Source: Alopecurus myosuroides
Taxonomy: Eukaryota; Streptophyta; Magnoliopsida; Poales; Poaceae
Reading direction: 5' to 3'
Assembly: GCA_028641055.1 (NCBI GenBank)
Contig: CM054057.1
Coordinates: 396,536,541 to 396,600,540, forward strand
Length of the DNA: 64,000 nt
Shown: piece by piece, positions 22,726-34,031 of the stretch
How the letters are laid out: each line of letters begins with the position of its first letter
Position numbering within the stretch: position 1 is the stretch's first letter
The notes under the pieces: model-generated
The model's database searches: none
The model's input: the letters and a program-made list of their open reading frames with translations, nothing else
Told to the model about the DNA's origin: nothing
Translations under genes and position numbers: made by a program

Positions 22726-24406
22726 CTACATATCAGCAATCTTGATGGTCTCGGCGAGCGTACTCGGCATCTCCCTCTCCAACTTTTTCCACAGCATGCT
22801 GCCATGTTGGCAGCCTTGAGCGAACCAGGCAATGGCCCGAGACTCGTTCACACCCTCACAGGTGTTCCTTAGTGTGCTCCACCGAGTCAGATACTCTCGG
22901 TCAGTCTCTTCTTCCCTCTTCTTGCATGCAGAGAGTTGTTGTGGCCGATTTGGCCTCTTGTAGGTGCTGGTGAAGTTGCTGATGAAGGCCTCCAAGAAAT
23001 CAAGCCAACAATTGATGATGTCTCTCGGCAGGTTGTTGAGCCAAATGCGGGCTGGGCCCTCCAACATTTGGGGCACATATCTCACCGCCCATCTGCGGTT
23101 ACCACCGGCAATGTGCACGGTAGTGACATAATCATTCAGCCAGTCTTCCGGCTTGGTGCTCCCATCATAAGTTTTGCTTCCTCTTTCCAGCTGGAACTTG
23201 GGCACAGTCGGCTCATTCATGATTCTAGGACCAAAACAGAGCGGTCCCGGCGAGCCTTGCAGCTCCATCTCTTCCGACTGGTTGATCCTATGCAGCTTGT
23301 ATCTTGCATCACTCGGCTGCAGCACACGTGCCCCCAACCGAGCTCCAACTCCTCCAGCATCAGCATAGTGCTCATTTCTCTGGTACCCGGCTTGCTCCAT
23401 TGCCGAGTAACCGCCATTGTATCGGTCCTGCCGCGCAACACCGGGTTGGGGACCGGGTTGACCATGTGGGCAGCCACATGTGGCTGAACAGCAGCTCCCG
23501 CACCGGGTTGTGGCTGAACCGGGTTGACAGCCGGGTGCCGAGATGGACCATCTCGGTTGCCTCCTTGTCTCTCTTGATGAACTCGGTCAGCGTTATGGCC
23601 ACCACCTTGAGCAATGTGTTCTTGCCCGGGCTGCCGCTCTACATCGGGCTGTTTTCTGGCGACAGTCGGGTCGTACACTTGGATCTGTTTATGTTTCCAA
23701 GAGTTCACACTCTGAGATCTCCCACCACCGGGAAGAGGTGAGGAGGCCTGGCCTCCGGATCTTGCCCCATGCGAGTGAACAACATGGGACGCACCAGCTC
23801 CCGGATTCGCCTTCCGGAAAGCCTCATTCTGCCTGCCAGCTTCAAGAACAAGCTCATTAAGCCGGTCTTGCTGCCTAATGTGAGCTTCACTGGTTAGATG
23901 TGGCAACCCGGTAGCAACTGCCTCTGCCGCCCTAAGCGTTTTAGCAGGAGTGCTGTACTTTGGCCTATCATGCGAAGTAAAGTTAGCAGATTTACTAGCA
24001 GTTCTACCATCTCTTGCCAACTCGTTACCTAGGTTGCGGCGGATAATCCCTATCCGGCTAGGGTTCTTTGATACAAGAGTAAAACCATGACCCTATTGTA
24101 CTCATTCTGGTCGAGATTGAACTCTTGCCTGATTTTCGCCATCTCGGTGGCCTCCAGCAGGAAGGCCTGGCGCTGCTCCTCGAGCTGCTCACGCGGCACA
24201 GCCGGATCTGCATCCGCGGCCAGCGGCTTGCTCAGCTTCTCGATGATGTTGGCGAAGGGAGCGATTGATGTAGAAGGACCCTTGTAGCCCGGTTGGTTCT
24301 CGGGCCTCTCCATTGGCTTGTGGCTCGGTCGAGACGACTTGTCAGCAGCATCGGGCACACCGGTCGCGCCCTTCTCAGCAGCAGGAGCCGGTCCAGTCAT
24401 CATCAC
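22726..24406 (-). pseudogene. Tat element gag, broken
   Basis: Three consecutive reading stretches. 24406-24050 is the N-terminal part with a helical EQLEEQRQAFLLEATEM segment; 24020-23217 is a Gln/Gly/Pro-rich linker; 23400-22726 is the capsid-type domain (KFQLERGSKTYDGSTKPEDW, GPARIWLNNLPRDIINCW, REYLTRWSTLRN). A stop near 24050 and a frameshift near 23370 separate them. Gag forms the particle shell. This region is continuous with the leader through the TSD of element A at 24521-24525, showing where A landed. Confidence 0.85.
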
Positions 24407-24525
24407 CTCGACGCTGCCCGCAGAGCCACCGATAGGCTACCCGCGGATGGCGAGAACGACAGGAGGGTTAGCAGCAACGAGCACCACCTCGGGGTACTCG
24501 CGGATGACGATGGTGGCGACGTACA

Positions 24526-25937
24526 TGATGTCTACGCACGCTTCTATTCTTGTAGACAATGTTGGGACTCCAGGTGCAGAGGTTTGTAGAATAACAGCAA
24601 GTTTCCCTTAAGTGGATTACCCAAGGTTTATCAAACTCAGGGAGGTAGAGGTCAAAGATATCCCTCTCAAGCAACCCTGCAATCAAGACACAAGAAGTCT
24701 CTTGTGTCCTCAACACACCCAATATACTTGTCAGGTATATAAGTGCCCTAGTTCGGCAAAGAGAGAGTAAAATACAAGTAGTATGGATGATTATAAGTGA
24801 CAATAACAATCTGAAATAAAAATGGAAGCAAGCAAACATGTAGCAGAACAGGCGGAAAACGGTGTTTCAATGCTTGGAAACAAGGCCTAGGGATCCTACT
24901 TTCACTAGTGGACACTCTCAACAATGAAACCATAATTGAATGCATAAATATCATTTCTTCACTATGCTACTCCGAACCACTCTCCGGGCGAATAACGAAC
25001 ACTAATCATTGCGTAGGGCTTTAACATCACTCCCCAAGTCTATATTCCCTCTCTAGGGCACCCCAATGTCACTACGAGCGCCATAAATTAGTACTAAACA
25101 AATGCCACAATTTCATAGGTTCACCTTCCAACACAAGATATAAATATCATGCTAAACCACATGGAGCACACACTGTCACCTTTACCCCGTGATCAAAGTG
25201 TTTACGGAGATAACAAAACCAGTTGAGTAGCATAACAGATGAAGAACAATCTACATAATCAACTAGATTACAAAGCTCATGATCACATAAAGATCACACC
25301 ATGGGAGAGAGAGATGAACCACATAGCTACCAGTAGAGCCCTTAGCCCCAGGGGAGAACTACTCCCTCCTCATCATAGGAGACAGGAACGGTGATGGAGA
25401 TGGCGGTGGAGTCGATGGAGATGGATTCCGGGGGCATTTCCCCGTCCCGGCAGGGTGCAAAAACAGAGATTTGTCCCCTAAAACTTGTCGGTGGCGGCGG
25501 CGGAGCTACGGATGTATTTTGTGGAAAAGGTCGATTCCTCTAGGGTTTATGCATCGGGGAGTATATATGGGCGAAAGGGCGATGCCGGGAGGTGGCCAGG
25601 GGGCCCACACACGTAGGTGGCGTGGCCAGGGGGACCCGTACCACCCCAAGGTGTGGCCACCCTGTTGCCCCCCTCCGGGGCTCTTCGGGGCTTCTAGATG
25701 CTTTCGGGACTTTTAGGACTTCTGGCTTTCGGATTTTCCAGTTCCGAGAATATTTCTAGAACAACTTTTCTAAAACTAAAAATACTAGAAAACAGAGAAA
25801 TGGCTCTGTGACATCTTGTTAATAGGTTAGTCCCGGAAAACGTGTAAAAATGACATAAAGTGTATAGAAAACATGTGGGAAACAATAAGAAAACAACATG
25901 GAACATCAGAAATTAGGGATACGTTTATGACGTACCA
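24526..25937 (-). repeat. Element A 3' LTR, 1412 bp
   Basis: Plus-strand start TGATGTCTACGCACGC, end GACGTACCA. It has the same length as the partner LTR but the terminal dinucleotide neighbourhood reads CCA instead of TCA. Scattered differences from the partner suggest an older insertion than the element at 1-7539. Confidence 0.92.
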
Positions 25938-25953
25938 AGCATCCCCAAGCTTA
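25938..25953 (-). other. Element A polypurine tract
   Basis: On the - strand AAGCTTGGGGATGCT runs directly into the 3' LTR, the usual place for plus-strand priming. Confidence 0.75.
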
Positions 25954-28600
25954 GTTCCTACTCGTCCTCGAGTATGTAAACGATAAAACAAAATAATTTC
26001 TGAGGTGACATTCTACCACACAATCTTGATCATAATAATGTAAAAGAATATGTAAGCTGAGATTGTAGAACTTCAAACACAAACATGATAAATAGAACTT
26101 TAATAATAAAGAATAGAAATCACTTTGTATAATGAAGAGTATCTTAAATAAAGGATCATGTATAATAATGCAAAGAAATATAAACGTTTGTTTCAGGTAT
26201 AGAGAAAGCATGAAAACGTGGTATTTTGCTAGTCCTCAAGAGTGGGACAAAACATAAATGCCAGGACACTTTCAAAGTTCAAGAGGAAGACTAGAACAAA
26301 TAATATCACATCATGAAGTAATTATTGATGTTTATGGGACAAATGCACATAGAAATTAGAATGGCAAAAATGCTCTCTCAACTGTGCCTAAAGTTAGAAT
26401 ATGGAGACTCAACATAAAAGTAAAAGAAAGGCCCTTCGCAGAGGGAAGCAGGGATCACTCATGTGCTAGAGCCTTTTATTTTATTAATCAGGGGTATTAA
26501 AAGTTTGACACTCCTCCCATCCATCTTTCACAAACCATGGCTAACCGAATCCTCGGGTGCCTTCCAACAATCACATACCGTGGAGGAGTGTCTATATTTT
26601 AGGAGAGGTGTATGTTAAGGTCAACGAATGGTAAACAGACAATACAACACATCACAAGCCAACTGGATTCACAAGAGAGGCTCCCATGGTGAAGGACGCA
26701 ACTGATGTAGAAGGTCATCCCTCTTTCTCTTTTGTTTACACAATTATGCTTTGACTGATATAATCAGGGGCGAAAATAGTGAAGAGAATTTGTTTGTATT
26801 AATTTGGGGCTGGGCACCCTGCTGCCAGCTCTTCTATCATTTGGATAAGCGGATTAAGCCACTAGTCCAGGGTGTGAAATCCAATCAACAAGTGAGATAA
26901 AGATTCTCTATTGACGTCCTCATGAGCAAAAACAAGAACATAAAACATGAATAATTTTGAAGGTTTTAAAGGTAACACATGAGCAATTTACTTGGAATGG
27001 CAGTGAAATACCACATGTAGGTAGGTATGGTGTACACAATGGAAAAAACTTTGGATTAAGGGAGTTGGATGCACGAGTAGAGCTCATACTCAGTATAGGT
27101 GGAGGCTAGCAGAAGACTGGGAGCGACAAATCAAGAGAGCATAAGAGCCATAATCATGCATAGCGACAGAAGCATCATTAATTAAAACATAAGCAGTATC
27201 ACAAGTTCAAAAACTAAGTGGTCATGGAGGCTATTCTTGACTGGTTTGTAGTCATAAACATGGTGTGAGCATACGCCAAGTCAACCAAATAAAACATTCG
27301 AAAGAGAATACCATATATTGATGCTTTACTATGACAAGAACAACTCATGAATCTTTCAACACATATTAAACGCTCTCAGCTATTTAAGGCTATTCATGCT
27401 ACTCAATAACCACAAGGATTTAAAACTAAAATAACATTTAGCATGGCATGAAAAAGTTCTAGCCACAGTCTATACAAGCTTCTACTTGCACTGTTATAAA
27501 ATCTAATCAAGCAGCAGTTTCTTTTCCCAACAAGCACCATACAAGATATGTTTTAACAAAAATACTCTACATGCTACAGCAAGAAAACATGAGAGTTCTC
27601 ACATAACACTACTAAAACTAACATCTCTGAATAAGAGATGCATGAAAACAAAGGCTAAACGCTGTACTAGCAAAAAGTGAACACTCATAGAACAATAAGA
27701 ATGAAAACTAGAGTGTTCGTCTAAGCAATGAAAACAGAGCGTGTGTCTCTCCCACACAAGTATGATAGGATCCAACCATAAAATACATCAAATAAAACTA
27801 AACAAACTGAAAGCAAAAATAAAAGACGCTCCAAGTAAAGCACATAAGATGTGACCGAATAAAAATATAGTTTCACTAGAAGTGACCTGATAATTTGTTG
27901 ATGAAGAAGGGGATGCCTTGGGAATCCCCAAGCTTAGACGCTTGAGTCTTCTTGGAATTTGCTGGGATGTACCTCCGGGGAATCCCCAACCTTAGGCTCT
28001 TCACTCTTCTTGATCACATCATATCATCCTCTTCTCTTGACCCTTGAAAACTTCCTTCACACCTAACTTCTCACAATTTTCATTAGCAACCTTAGTGCAA
28101 TCGAAATAATAAATTCACATGGTTCAGTTTCAACACAAGCCTAACACTCATAAACATATTAGCTACTGTCACAACTTCTTTTAAACTCTTTTTCTCAAAA
28201 GAACACCAAAAGAAAGAGATTAAGATGCAAATGCCATTATTGGTAGAAATCTGTCAAAACAGAATAGCAGGTAAAGATGATTTTCTTAGAAAATCTTCTG
28301 TTACTCAAATTAAAAAGTGTTCAACTAAGAAAAGTTGCGGAATTAGCTGAAGAATAAGCACAAAAAATTTCAGATCATTCTGATCTTCCAGGATTTTATA
28401 TGATGTTTTACGGTGGATAGCAGAAAACCAACTCCAATTTTCGTCAGAAACTTTACTTGGCACTACTAAAACATGAAAATAAATATACAAAGGAGTTGCT
28501 ACAGAAGTATACAACCCCTTGACTCAAACAAAACAGAGAAAAACAATGCAAAAGTAAAAAATATGGGTTATCTCCCAAGAAGTGCTTTTCTTTAAAGCCT
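25954..28600 (-). other. Element A non-coding interior
   Basis: AT-rich with no conserved domain in any frame. Degenerate echoes of the polypurine tract (GGAATCCCCAAGCTTAG near 27923, a weaker one near 27981) suggest internal duplication or old recombination. Confidence 0.55.
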
Positions 28601-28601
28601 T

Positions 28602-29177
28602 TTAGCTAGGCATGATAATTGAGAAGATGCTCACATGAGAAATATTAATTGAAGCAAAAGAGAGCATCAAGATGCAAATATAAAACAAATTTAAGTCTAA
28701 CCCACTTCCTATGAAAAATAATCTTTTAGAAAACAAGTCATGAAAGAACAAAGCAGCGAGCATAGGAAAGCAAAACAAGTGCAACTTCAGAAATTTCAAC
28801 ATAAAGAGGGGAAACTTGATATTGTTGAGATGCATAAAATTAGTTTTCCCTCTATCATAATAACTTTCAGTAGCATCATGAATAAAATTAACAATATAAC
28901 TATCAGATATAACATTCTTATCATGAGCCACATGCATAAAAGAATTATTACTCTCCACATAAGCATAGTCATTCTCATTAATAGTAGTGGGAGCAAATTT
29001 AACAAAATAGCTATCATTATCATTCTCATCACCATAATCATCAAACATAGGAGGCATTTTGCAATCATAATTAATTTTCTCCTCAATAGTAGGTGGACTG
29101 AAAATATCATATTTATCATTGTAAACAAGTGGAACTAGAATACCACAATCATTATAATCGTCATATATTGGAGGCAA
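28602..29177 (-). CDS. Element A ORF2, unknown product
   Basis: 191 codons on the - strand. It is rich in Asp, Asn and Tyr in the first half (repeats of the type MPP-YDDY, then DSYFVKFAPTT, SYIVNFIHDAT). The second half is hydrophobic with aromatic-rich stretches that could form one or two membrane helices. No catalytic motif is recognised. Similar acidic ORFs are common in non-autonomous Triticeae retrotransposons, but their role is unknown to me. It overlaps the end of ORF1, possibly as a frameshifted continuation of it. Confidence 0.45.
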   Translation of the reverse strand: MPPIYDDYNDCGILVPLVYNDKYDIFSPPTIEEKINYDCKMPPMFDDYGDENDNDSYFVKFAPTTINENDYAYVESNNSFMHVAHDKNVISDSYIVNFIHDATESYYDRGKTNFMHLNNIKFPLFMLKFLKLHLFCFPMLAALFFHDLFSKRLFFIGSGLDLNLFYICILMLSFASINISHVSIFSIIMPS

Positions 29178-29419
29178 AGTATCATCAAAGAAAATTTCCT
29201 CCTCAAAATTGGGATATCATATTCATCAAAACTAGCTTCCCCAAGCTGAGACTTTTCCATAGCATTACTAATAATGGTGTTTAAAGAGTTCATACTAGTA
29301 ACATTGCCACTAGCATGCAAGTAAAGTTCCGTAGGTTTTTTAATTTTCTCTTCAAACACTTCATATCCTAACTCAAGATAAATATTATAAAGCTCTCTCA
29401 TATTTTTGTTGTTTTCCAT
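29135..29419 (-). CDS. Element A ORF1, unknown product
   Basis: 94 codons beginning MENNKNMRELYNIYLELGYE, about 105 bases downstream of the primer site on the - strand, where a gag-type frame would start. It is helical and charged, with no zinc knuckle or capsid motif. Its end overlaps ORF2 in another frame near 29177, so the two may once have been one frame. Confidence 0.45.
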   Translation of the reverse strand: MENNKNMRELYNIYLELGYEVFEEKIKKPTELYLHASGNVTSMNSLNTIISNAMEKSQLGEASFDEYDIPILRRKFSLMILCLQYMTIIMIVVF

Positions 29420-29523
29420 TAAGCCTAACTAGTGAAAACAAGAAACAAAAAGATTTAATTACAGAATCTAAAGGAAATAACTTCGAGCACTCACACCCGA
29501 GGATGTGAGAACCTTTTACCTTA

Positions 29524-29543
29524 CCTCCCCAGCAACGGCGCCA
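29524..29543 (-). other. Element A primer binding site
   Basis: TGGCGCCGTTGCTGGGGAGG on the - strand, ten bases from the LTR end. The TGGCGCCGTTGC start is common in plant Athila/Tat Gypsy elements. Confidence 0.88.
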
Positions 29544-29553
29544 GAAAAGAGCT

Positions 29554-30965
29554 TGATGTCTACGTACACTTCTATTCTTGTAGACAATGTTGGGCCTCCA
29601 AGTGCAGATGTTTGTAGAACAGCAACAAGTTTCCCTTAAGTGGATTACCCAAGGTTTATCAAACTCAGGGAGGTAGAGGTCGAAGATATCCCTCTCAAGC
29701 AACCCTGCAATCAAGATACAAGAAGTCTCTTGTGTCCCCAACACACCAAATATACTTGTCAGATATATAGATGCACTAGTTTGGCGAAGAGAGAGTAAAA
29801 TACAAGTAGAATGGATGATTATAAGTGATAATAGCAATCTGAAATAAAAATGACAGCAAGCAAACATGTAGCAGAACAGGCGAAAAACGGTGTTTCAATG
29901 CTTGGAAACAAGGCCTAGGGATCCTACTTTCACTAGTGGACACTCTCAACAATGAAAACATAATGGAATGCATAAATATCATTTCTTCACTATGCTACTC
30001 CGAACCACTCTGCGGGCGAATAACGAACACTAATCATTGCGTGGGGCTTTAACAACACTCCTCAAGTATATGTTCCCTCTCTAGGGCACCCCTAATGTCA
30101 CTACGAGCGCCATAAATTAGTACTAAACAAACGCCACAATTTCATAGGTTCACCTTCCAACACAATATATAAATATCATGCTAAACCACACGGAGCACAC
30201 ACTGTCACCCTTACCCAGTGATCAAAGTGTTTACGGAGATAACAAAACCACTTGAGTAGCATAACAGATGAAGATCAATCTACATAATCAAATAGATTAC
30301 AAAGCTCATGATCACATAAAGATCACACCATGGGAGAGAGAGATGAACGACATAGCTACCGGTAGAGCCCTCAGCCCCGGGGGAGAACTACTCCCTCCTC
30401 ATCATAGGAGACAGCAACAGCGATGGAGATGGCGGTGGAGTCGATAGAGATGGCTGCCGGGGGCACTTCCCCGTCCCGGCAGGGTGCCAGAACAGAGATT
30501 TGTCCCCCGAAACTTGCCGGTGGAGGCGGCGGAGCTACGGATGTATTTTGTGGAAAAGGTTGATTCCCCTAGGGTTTATGCATCGGGGAGTATATATGGG
30601 CGGAAGGGCGATGCCAGGAGGTGGCTAGGGTGCCCATACCCATAGGTGGCGCGGCCAGGGGGACCCGCACCACCCCATGGTTTGGCCACCCGATGGCCCC
30701 CTCCAGGGCTCTTCGGGACTTCTGGATGCTTCTGGGTATCTTAGGACTTCTGGCTTTCGGATTTTCCAATTCCGAGAATATTTCCAGAACATCTTTTCTG
30801 AAACTGAAAACAGCAGAAAACAGGAAACTGGCTCTATGGCATCTTGTTAATAGGTTAGTCCCAGAAAACGTGTAAAAATGACATAAAGTGTATAGAAAAC
30901 ATGTGGGAAACAATAAGAAAACAACATGGAACATCAGAAATTAGGGATACGTTTATGACGTATCA
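29554..30965 (-). repeat. Element A 5' LTR, 1412 bp
   Basis: Plus-strand start TGATGTCTACGTACAC, end GACGTATCA. A TATATAT run near 30589-30597 is a plausible promoter TATA box for - strand transcription. Confidence 0.92.
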
Positions 30966-30970
30966 GTACA

Positions 30971-31173
30971 CCAAGTGCGCACCGAAGCTGATGACGGAGC
31001 CGCCTGCGGGAACGGGACTGCCACAGAAATCACCCGCTTTGTCGGTGACAAAGTCGAAGGAGCCGAATCTGTGGACAAGGCCACAAACCACGCGCTCCCC
31101 CCAACGAGGAAGAGGTCCCATCCGGATAGAAACCCCAGCCAGCGCCGCTGCTGGCCCCACGGTGGGCGCCAAC
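30971..31173 (-). other. Tat element leader with primer binding site (31153-31171)
   Basis: Continues the Tat sequence beyond element A. On the - strand TGGCGCCCACCGTGGGGCC (31153-31171) lies two bases after the LTR end and is a standard Gypsy primer site. Confidence 0.88.
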
Positions 31174-31498
31174 TGTCGTGGATGTGTAAAGATAGATACC
31201 ATAGGATGACTTAAGTTTGGGGCCGATGGACACTGTGGGTATCCGGGGAGGGATCGCACGCCTAGCTGGCGCGCTCACTACACTGCAAACAACAAGATCT
31301 ACCCATGTTCGAGGCCCTCGTGTGGAGGTAACACCCCTACTCCTGCGTCTCTCTGTGTATATGTGGTGATCGAGTACAAGAACTCCTCAAGCTCAAGGAG
31401 CTAGAGGAGGTAGAAGCTATATTGCTATCTTTCTCTGTACTCAAACTAGGAGCACTTATGTTCTTACGTAACGGGCGACCCTCACGCAGGAGGGGGGA
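31174..31498 (-). repeat. Tat 5' LTR, 3' segment
   Basis: Plus-strand start TGTCGTGGATGTG next to the primer site. The segment is cut at 31498 by element B; the rest of the LTR resumes at 36462. Confidence 0.8.
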
Positions 31499-32389
31499 TG
31501 ATATGGGGTGGCCCAATCTTCTCAATGAGCTTCTCTCTCTTTTTGTATTTTTCTGATATGTGGATAACTAGTGCTACACTGAGACCTCTCACTCAGCTGA
31601 CCCCTGTTGCCAGATGCAACAACAATCAAGCTCTTTGGATATTCTCAACTACACACTCTTGCACAAGTAATCAAAGATCACAAGTGGTCCTGTATCCCCC
31701 TATTCCCAGATGGAATAACAAGATATCACACAACTTTGTAGGGTAAACTTCAAGTAGTATGCTTAGCAGCAATACACACTAGAGGCTAGGGTTTTGTTGG
31801 TTTTGGTTTAAACTTGTTCTCCCTCTTCCACACGCAGGTGGGGAGTATATATAGGTGGAGGGCTCCTTGCACAAGCACCTCTCCTACTAGGACTAGGACT
31901 CAACTAGGACTCCTACTTGGACTAGGAAGGGATACAAACCGACCCAACTTTAGGGGATTCGGCCATTATGGCATACAGGCCATGCCTAAATTAATTAGGA
32001 CTTCACTATGGCGAAGGAGCCATCCCCTTGTTTTCATCCTTGCAACAATTGTTTTCACCATTTGCAGGATTGTTTTCATCACTTGTACTTCTGTTTTCAC
32101 AATTGTTTTCACCATTTGCAGGATTGTTTTCAACACTTGTAAGCTTGTTTTCCATCAGCCACATATTGTTTTCCAGCTCCTCTTGAAGTCATCGTCCATC
32201 CATGTTTGTGTTAACAATAACCCTTCTAATAAATGATAACATAGCCTAGGTAGTATAACATTCTTATAACCACAAACAATATTTAATAATAGGAAAGAAT
32301 TCACCTTAAAATAATCATCAGTGAGACTTAATATTTCTTTCCAACTCAAGCATGAATAAATATCATGGACCTCTATTATGTCCCTATCA
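31499..32389 (-). repeat. Element B 3' LTR, 891 bp
   Basis: Plus-strand start TGATATGGGGTGGCCC, end TGTCCCTATCA. It contains TATATATAGG near 31846 and a short-period tract of CTAGGACTC-type repeats. It is shorter than the partner mainly through loss of one such repeat block. Confidence 0.9.
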
Positions 32390-32928
32390 TCCTCCCTTTC
32401 TCCATGACAAGACGTCCTCGACTTGTTGTATGCTGAAAGTGGAATAAACAAAAAGAACAACGTGTATGCACAATACATATATCTATAATTAGGTGCATTA
32501 GTTGTTATCATATCATAAAATTGTGGCCTAGACATGTGACCACGAATTTTGCTTGTAAACATCACATAATTGTCATAGCACTCCATAAAATAGCAATCAC
32601 AATTGCAAATATAAGTAAAGCTCATTAAATCATGATCAAAAGGAGAATCATATGTGTATATATTTTTATTGTTTATTATCAATTCAAGTGTTCTCACAGA
32701 AGATCTATGATCAAATTTATGTTTATTAGTACACTCAAAGGTGGGAATATGCTTATTATTTTCATCATGAAAATTGCAACTTAATTTGCAAATATAAGTG
32801 AAGAACAATTTAGTAGCACATGTATGTGACAAGTATTGTGGCAAACCAAACATATGTGTAAAATCATTCTCATATGTAGTAAGTTGTAGCTTATTTACCC
32901 AAGGTAAAAAAATGTTCAATTCGGCCAC
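32155..32928 (-). CDS. Element B ORF crossing from interior into the 3' LTR
   Basis: 257 codons on the - strand. It starts inside the element, reads across the polypurine tract and LTR border at 32389 and ends 235 bases inside the LTR, so about the last 78 residues (from DRDIIEVHDIYSCLSWKEIL) are LTR-encoded. The same tail is readable in the other LTR (36227-36461). It is rich in Cys, Tyr and Phe, with FTYIC repeated (twice near the N-terminal half). No domain is recognised. Confidence 0.45.
   Translation of the reverse strand: MAELNIFLPWVNKLQLTTYENDFTHMFGLPQYLSHTCATKLFFTYICKLSCNFHDENNKHIPTFECTNKHKFDHRSSVRTLELIINNKNIYTYDSPFDHDLMSFTYICNCDCYFMECYDNYVMFTSKIRGHMSRPQFYDMITTNAPNYRYMYCAYTLFFLFIPLSAYNKSRTSCHGEREDDRDIIEVHDIYSCLSWKEILSLTDDYFKVNSFLLLNIVCGYKNVILPRLCYHLLEGLLLTQTWMDDDFKRSWKTICG
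32390..32403 (-). other. Element B polypurine tract
   Basis: Reads GGAGAAAGGGAGGA on the - strand, immediately before the 3' LTR. Confidence 0.8.
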
Positions 32929-33078
32929 TTTATCACAAGTTATTCATATGTGATCCACCATTAAATTTTCACTCATGTTATAGTCACCAATCAAGTTAAA
33001 AGTGAAAGAAGAAACATAATTGCTAGAATTGACATATGAAATTTCAGCAACCTTGTTCATAGCACTTTGCACATTAAT

Positions 33079-33543
33079 TTATTCATTTAAGATGATGTAA
33101 TCCACAATATCATTAGGTGGTATTTTAGCAAGTACTTCCTTATGTGAAATCAAAACCACATGATTAAATTTCGAAATTAGCACATTATCACATGTAGTTG
33201 GACTATCTATGCTTGTTAACTCACAAGAATCAACTAGCAATTTAGTGGGTTCACATAATTCAATACTTGAGAGGGGTAACACGAAATCAGCACCTTTATC
33301 AATAGCATCCTCCTCAGAATTATTAGGTACCAATTCATCTATCTCAAGTGGTGATGCAGGTTGTACTTGATGTGGCTCGCTTTCTTCAAAAGTAACCTGC
33401 ATATCACAAGAAACAACACTAGGAGTAGACATGATTACATTAGTAGAAACAAGCTCATATGCCTTCTCATCCTCGACAAATCCCATAACTAAACGCTCAA
33501 GTCTTTGCATCTCAAGTTTTTCAAGTCTTTGCTTTTCAAGCAT
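33079..33543 (-). CDS. Element B small ORF, unknown
   Basis: 154 codons on the - strand. It begins with a Leu/Glu/Arg-rich helical repeat (QRLEKLEMQRLERL) and continues acidic (EESEPHQVQPASPLEIDELV). It has no catalytic motif and lies downstream of the protease-like fragment, so it may be polyprotein debris. Confidence 0.35.
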   Translation of the reverse strand: MLEKQRLEKLEMQRLERLVMGFVEDEKAYELVSTNVIMSTPSVVSCDMQVTFEESEPHQVQPASPLEIDELVPNNSEEDAIDKGADFVLPLSSIELCEPTKLLVDSCELTSIDSPTTCDNVLISKFNHVVLISHKEVLAKIPPNDIVDYIILNE

Positions 33544-33632
33544 TTGAGCAGAAATTAAGGGTTGATGTCTAATTCTTTGAAATTTTGTAAGCCATGCATG
33601 TATTATCCAATTTTCTTATTGTTCCAAAAGAA

Positions 33633-34031
33633 TTATAAATCAGGATAATGTCTATCAAAATTAACTCTATATTTAGTGCACCATTGTTGTCCCAACAAAA
33701 GATGAGAACAAATAATATCTCTAGGCATCACATGACATAAATTTTTCTCCTTATGCCCATGAATGGTTAAAGGAACAAAAACTATGTGAGTAATAATAAG
33801 TTCATCATCATATGTAGGTAACCTAGATGGATCACATGTGTGTGGAACCAGCTGCAATTCTTCAACAACCTCAGGAGTAACAAAATTATACCGTGTACCT
33901 TTATCAAGGGTAATAGTAACCAGACTTTCCTTGATATCTGCTGTGAAGTGGAACAAATCTTTTGCAGGAATCCCACTAGCATCCTCCTTCCAAAACGTAG
34001 CACTGCAAGCATCAATACTAGGAAAACCCAT
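33633..34031 (-). pseudogene. Element B retropepsin-like fragment
   Basis: 132 codons with the layout of plant retroelement aspartic proteases: a strand ending TLDKGTRYNFVTPEVVEEL in place of a D-S/T-G motif, then a flap-like region and LLLGQQWCTKYRVNFD near the end. The active-site triad reads D-K-G, so catalysis is unlikely. No RT follows. Confidence 0.65.

Larger units (their letters stand above)
24526..30965 (-). mobile_element. Element A: complete non-autonomous LTR retrotransposon (Athila-like signals)
   Basis: Two 1412-bp LTRs (24526-25937, 29554-30965) flank 3.6 kb. On the - strand the right LTR is followed by primer site TGGCGCCGTTGCTGGGGAGG and the left LTR is preceded by a polypurine tract with GCTTGGGGATGC. 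These signals resemble Athila-group elements of Triticeae. No gag, protease, RT or integrase is present, only an ORF pair of unknown role, so it must use enzymes of a partner element. A perfect GTACA duplication surrounds it. Confidence 0.92.
24521..30970. other. 5-bp target site duplication GTACA around element A
   Basis: GTACA occurs at 24521-24525 directly before one LTR and at 30966-30970 directly after the other. It is a perfect duplication and confirms element A as a single complete insertion. Confidence 0.95.
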
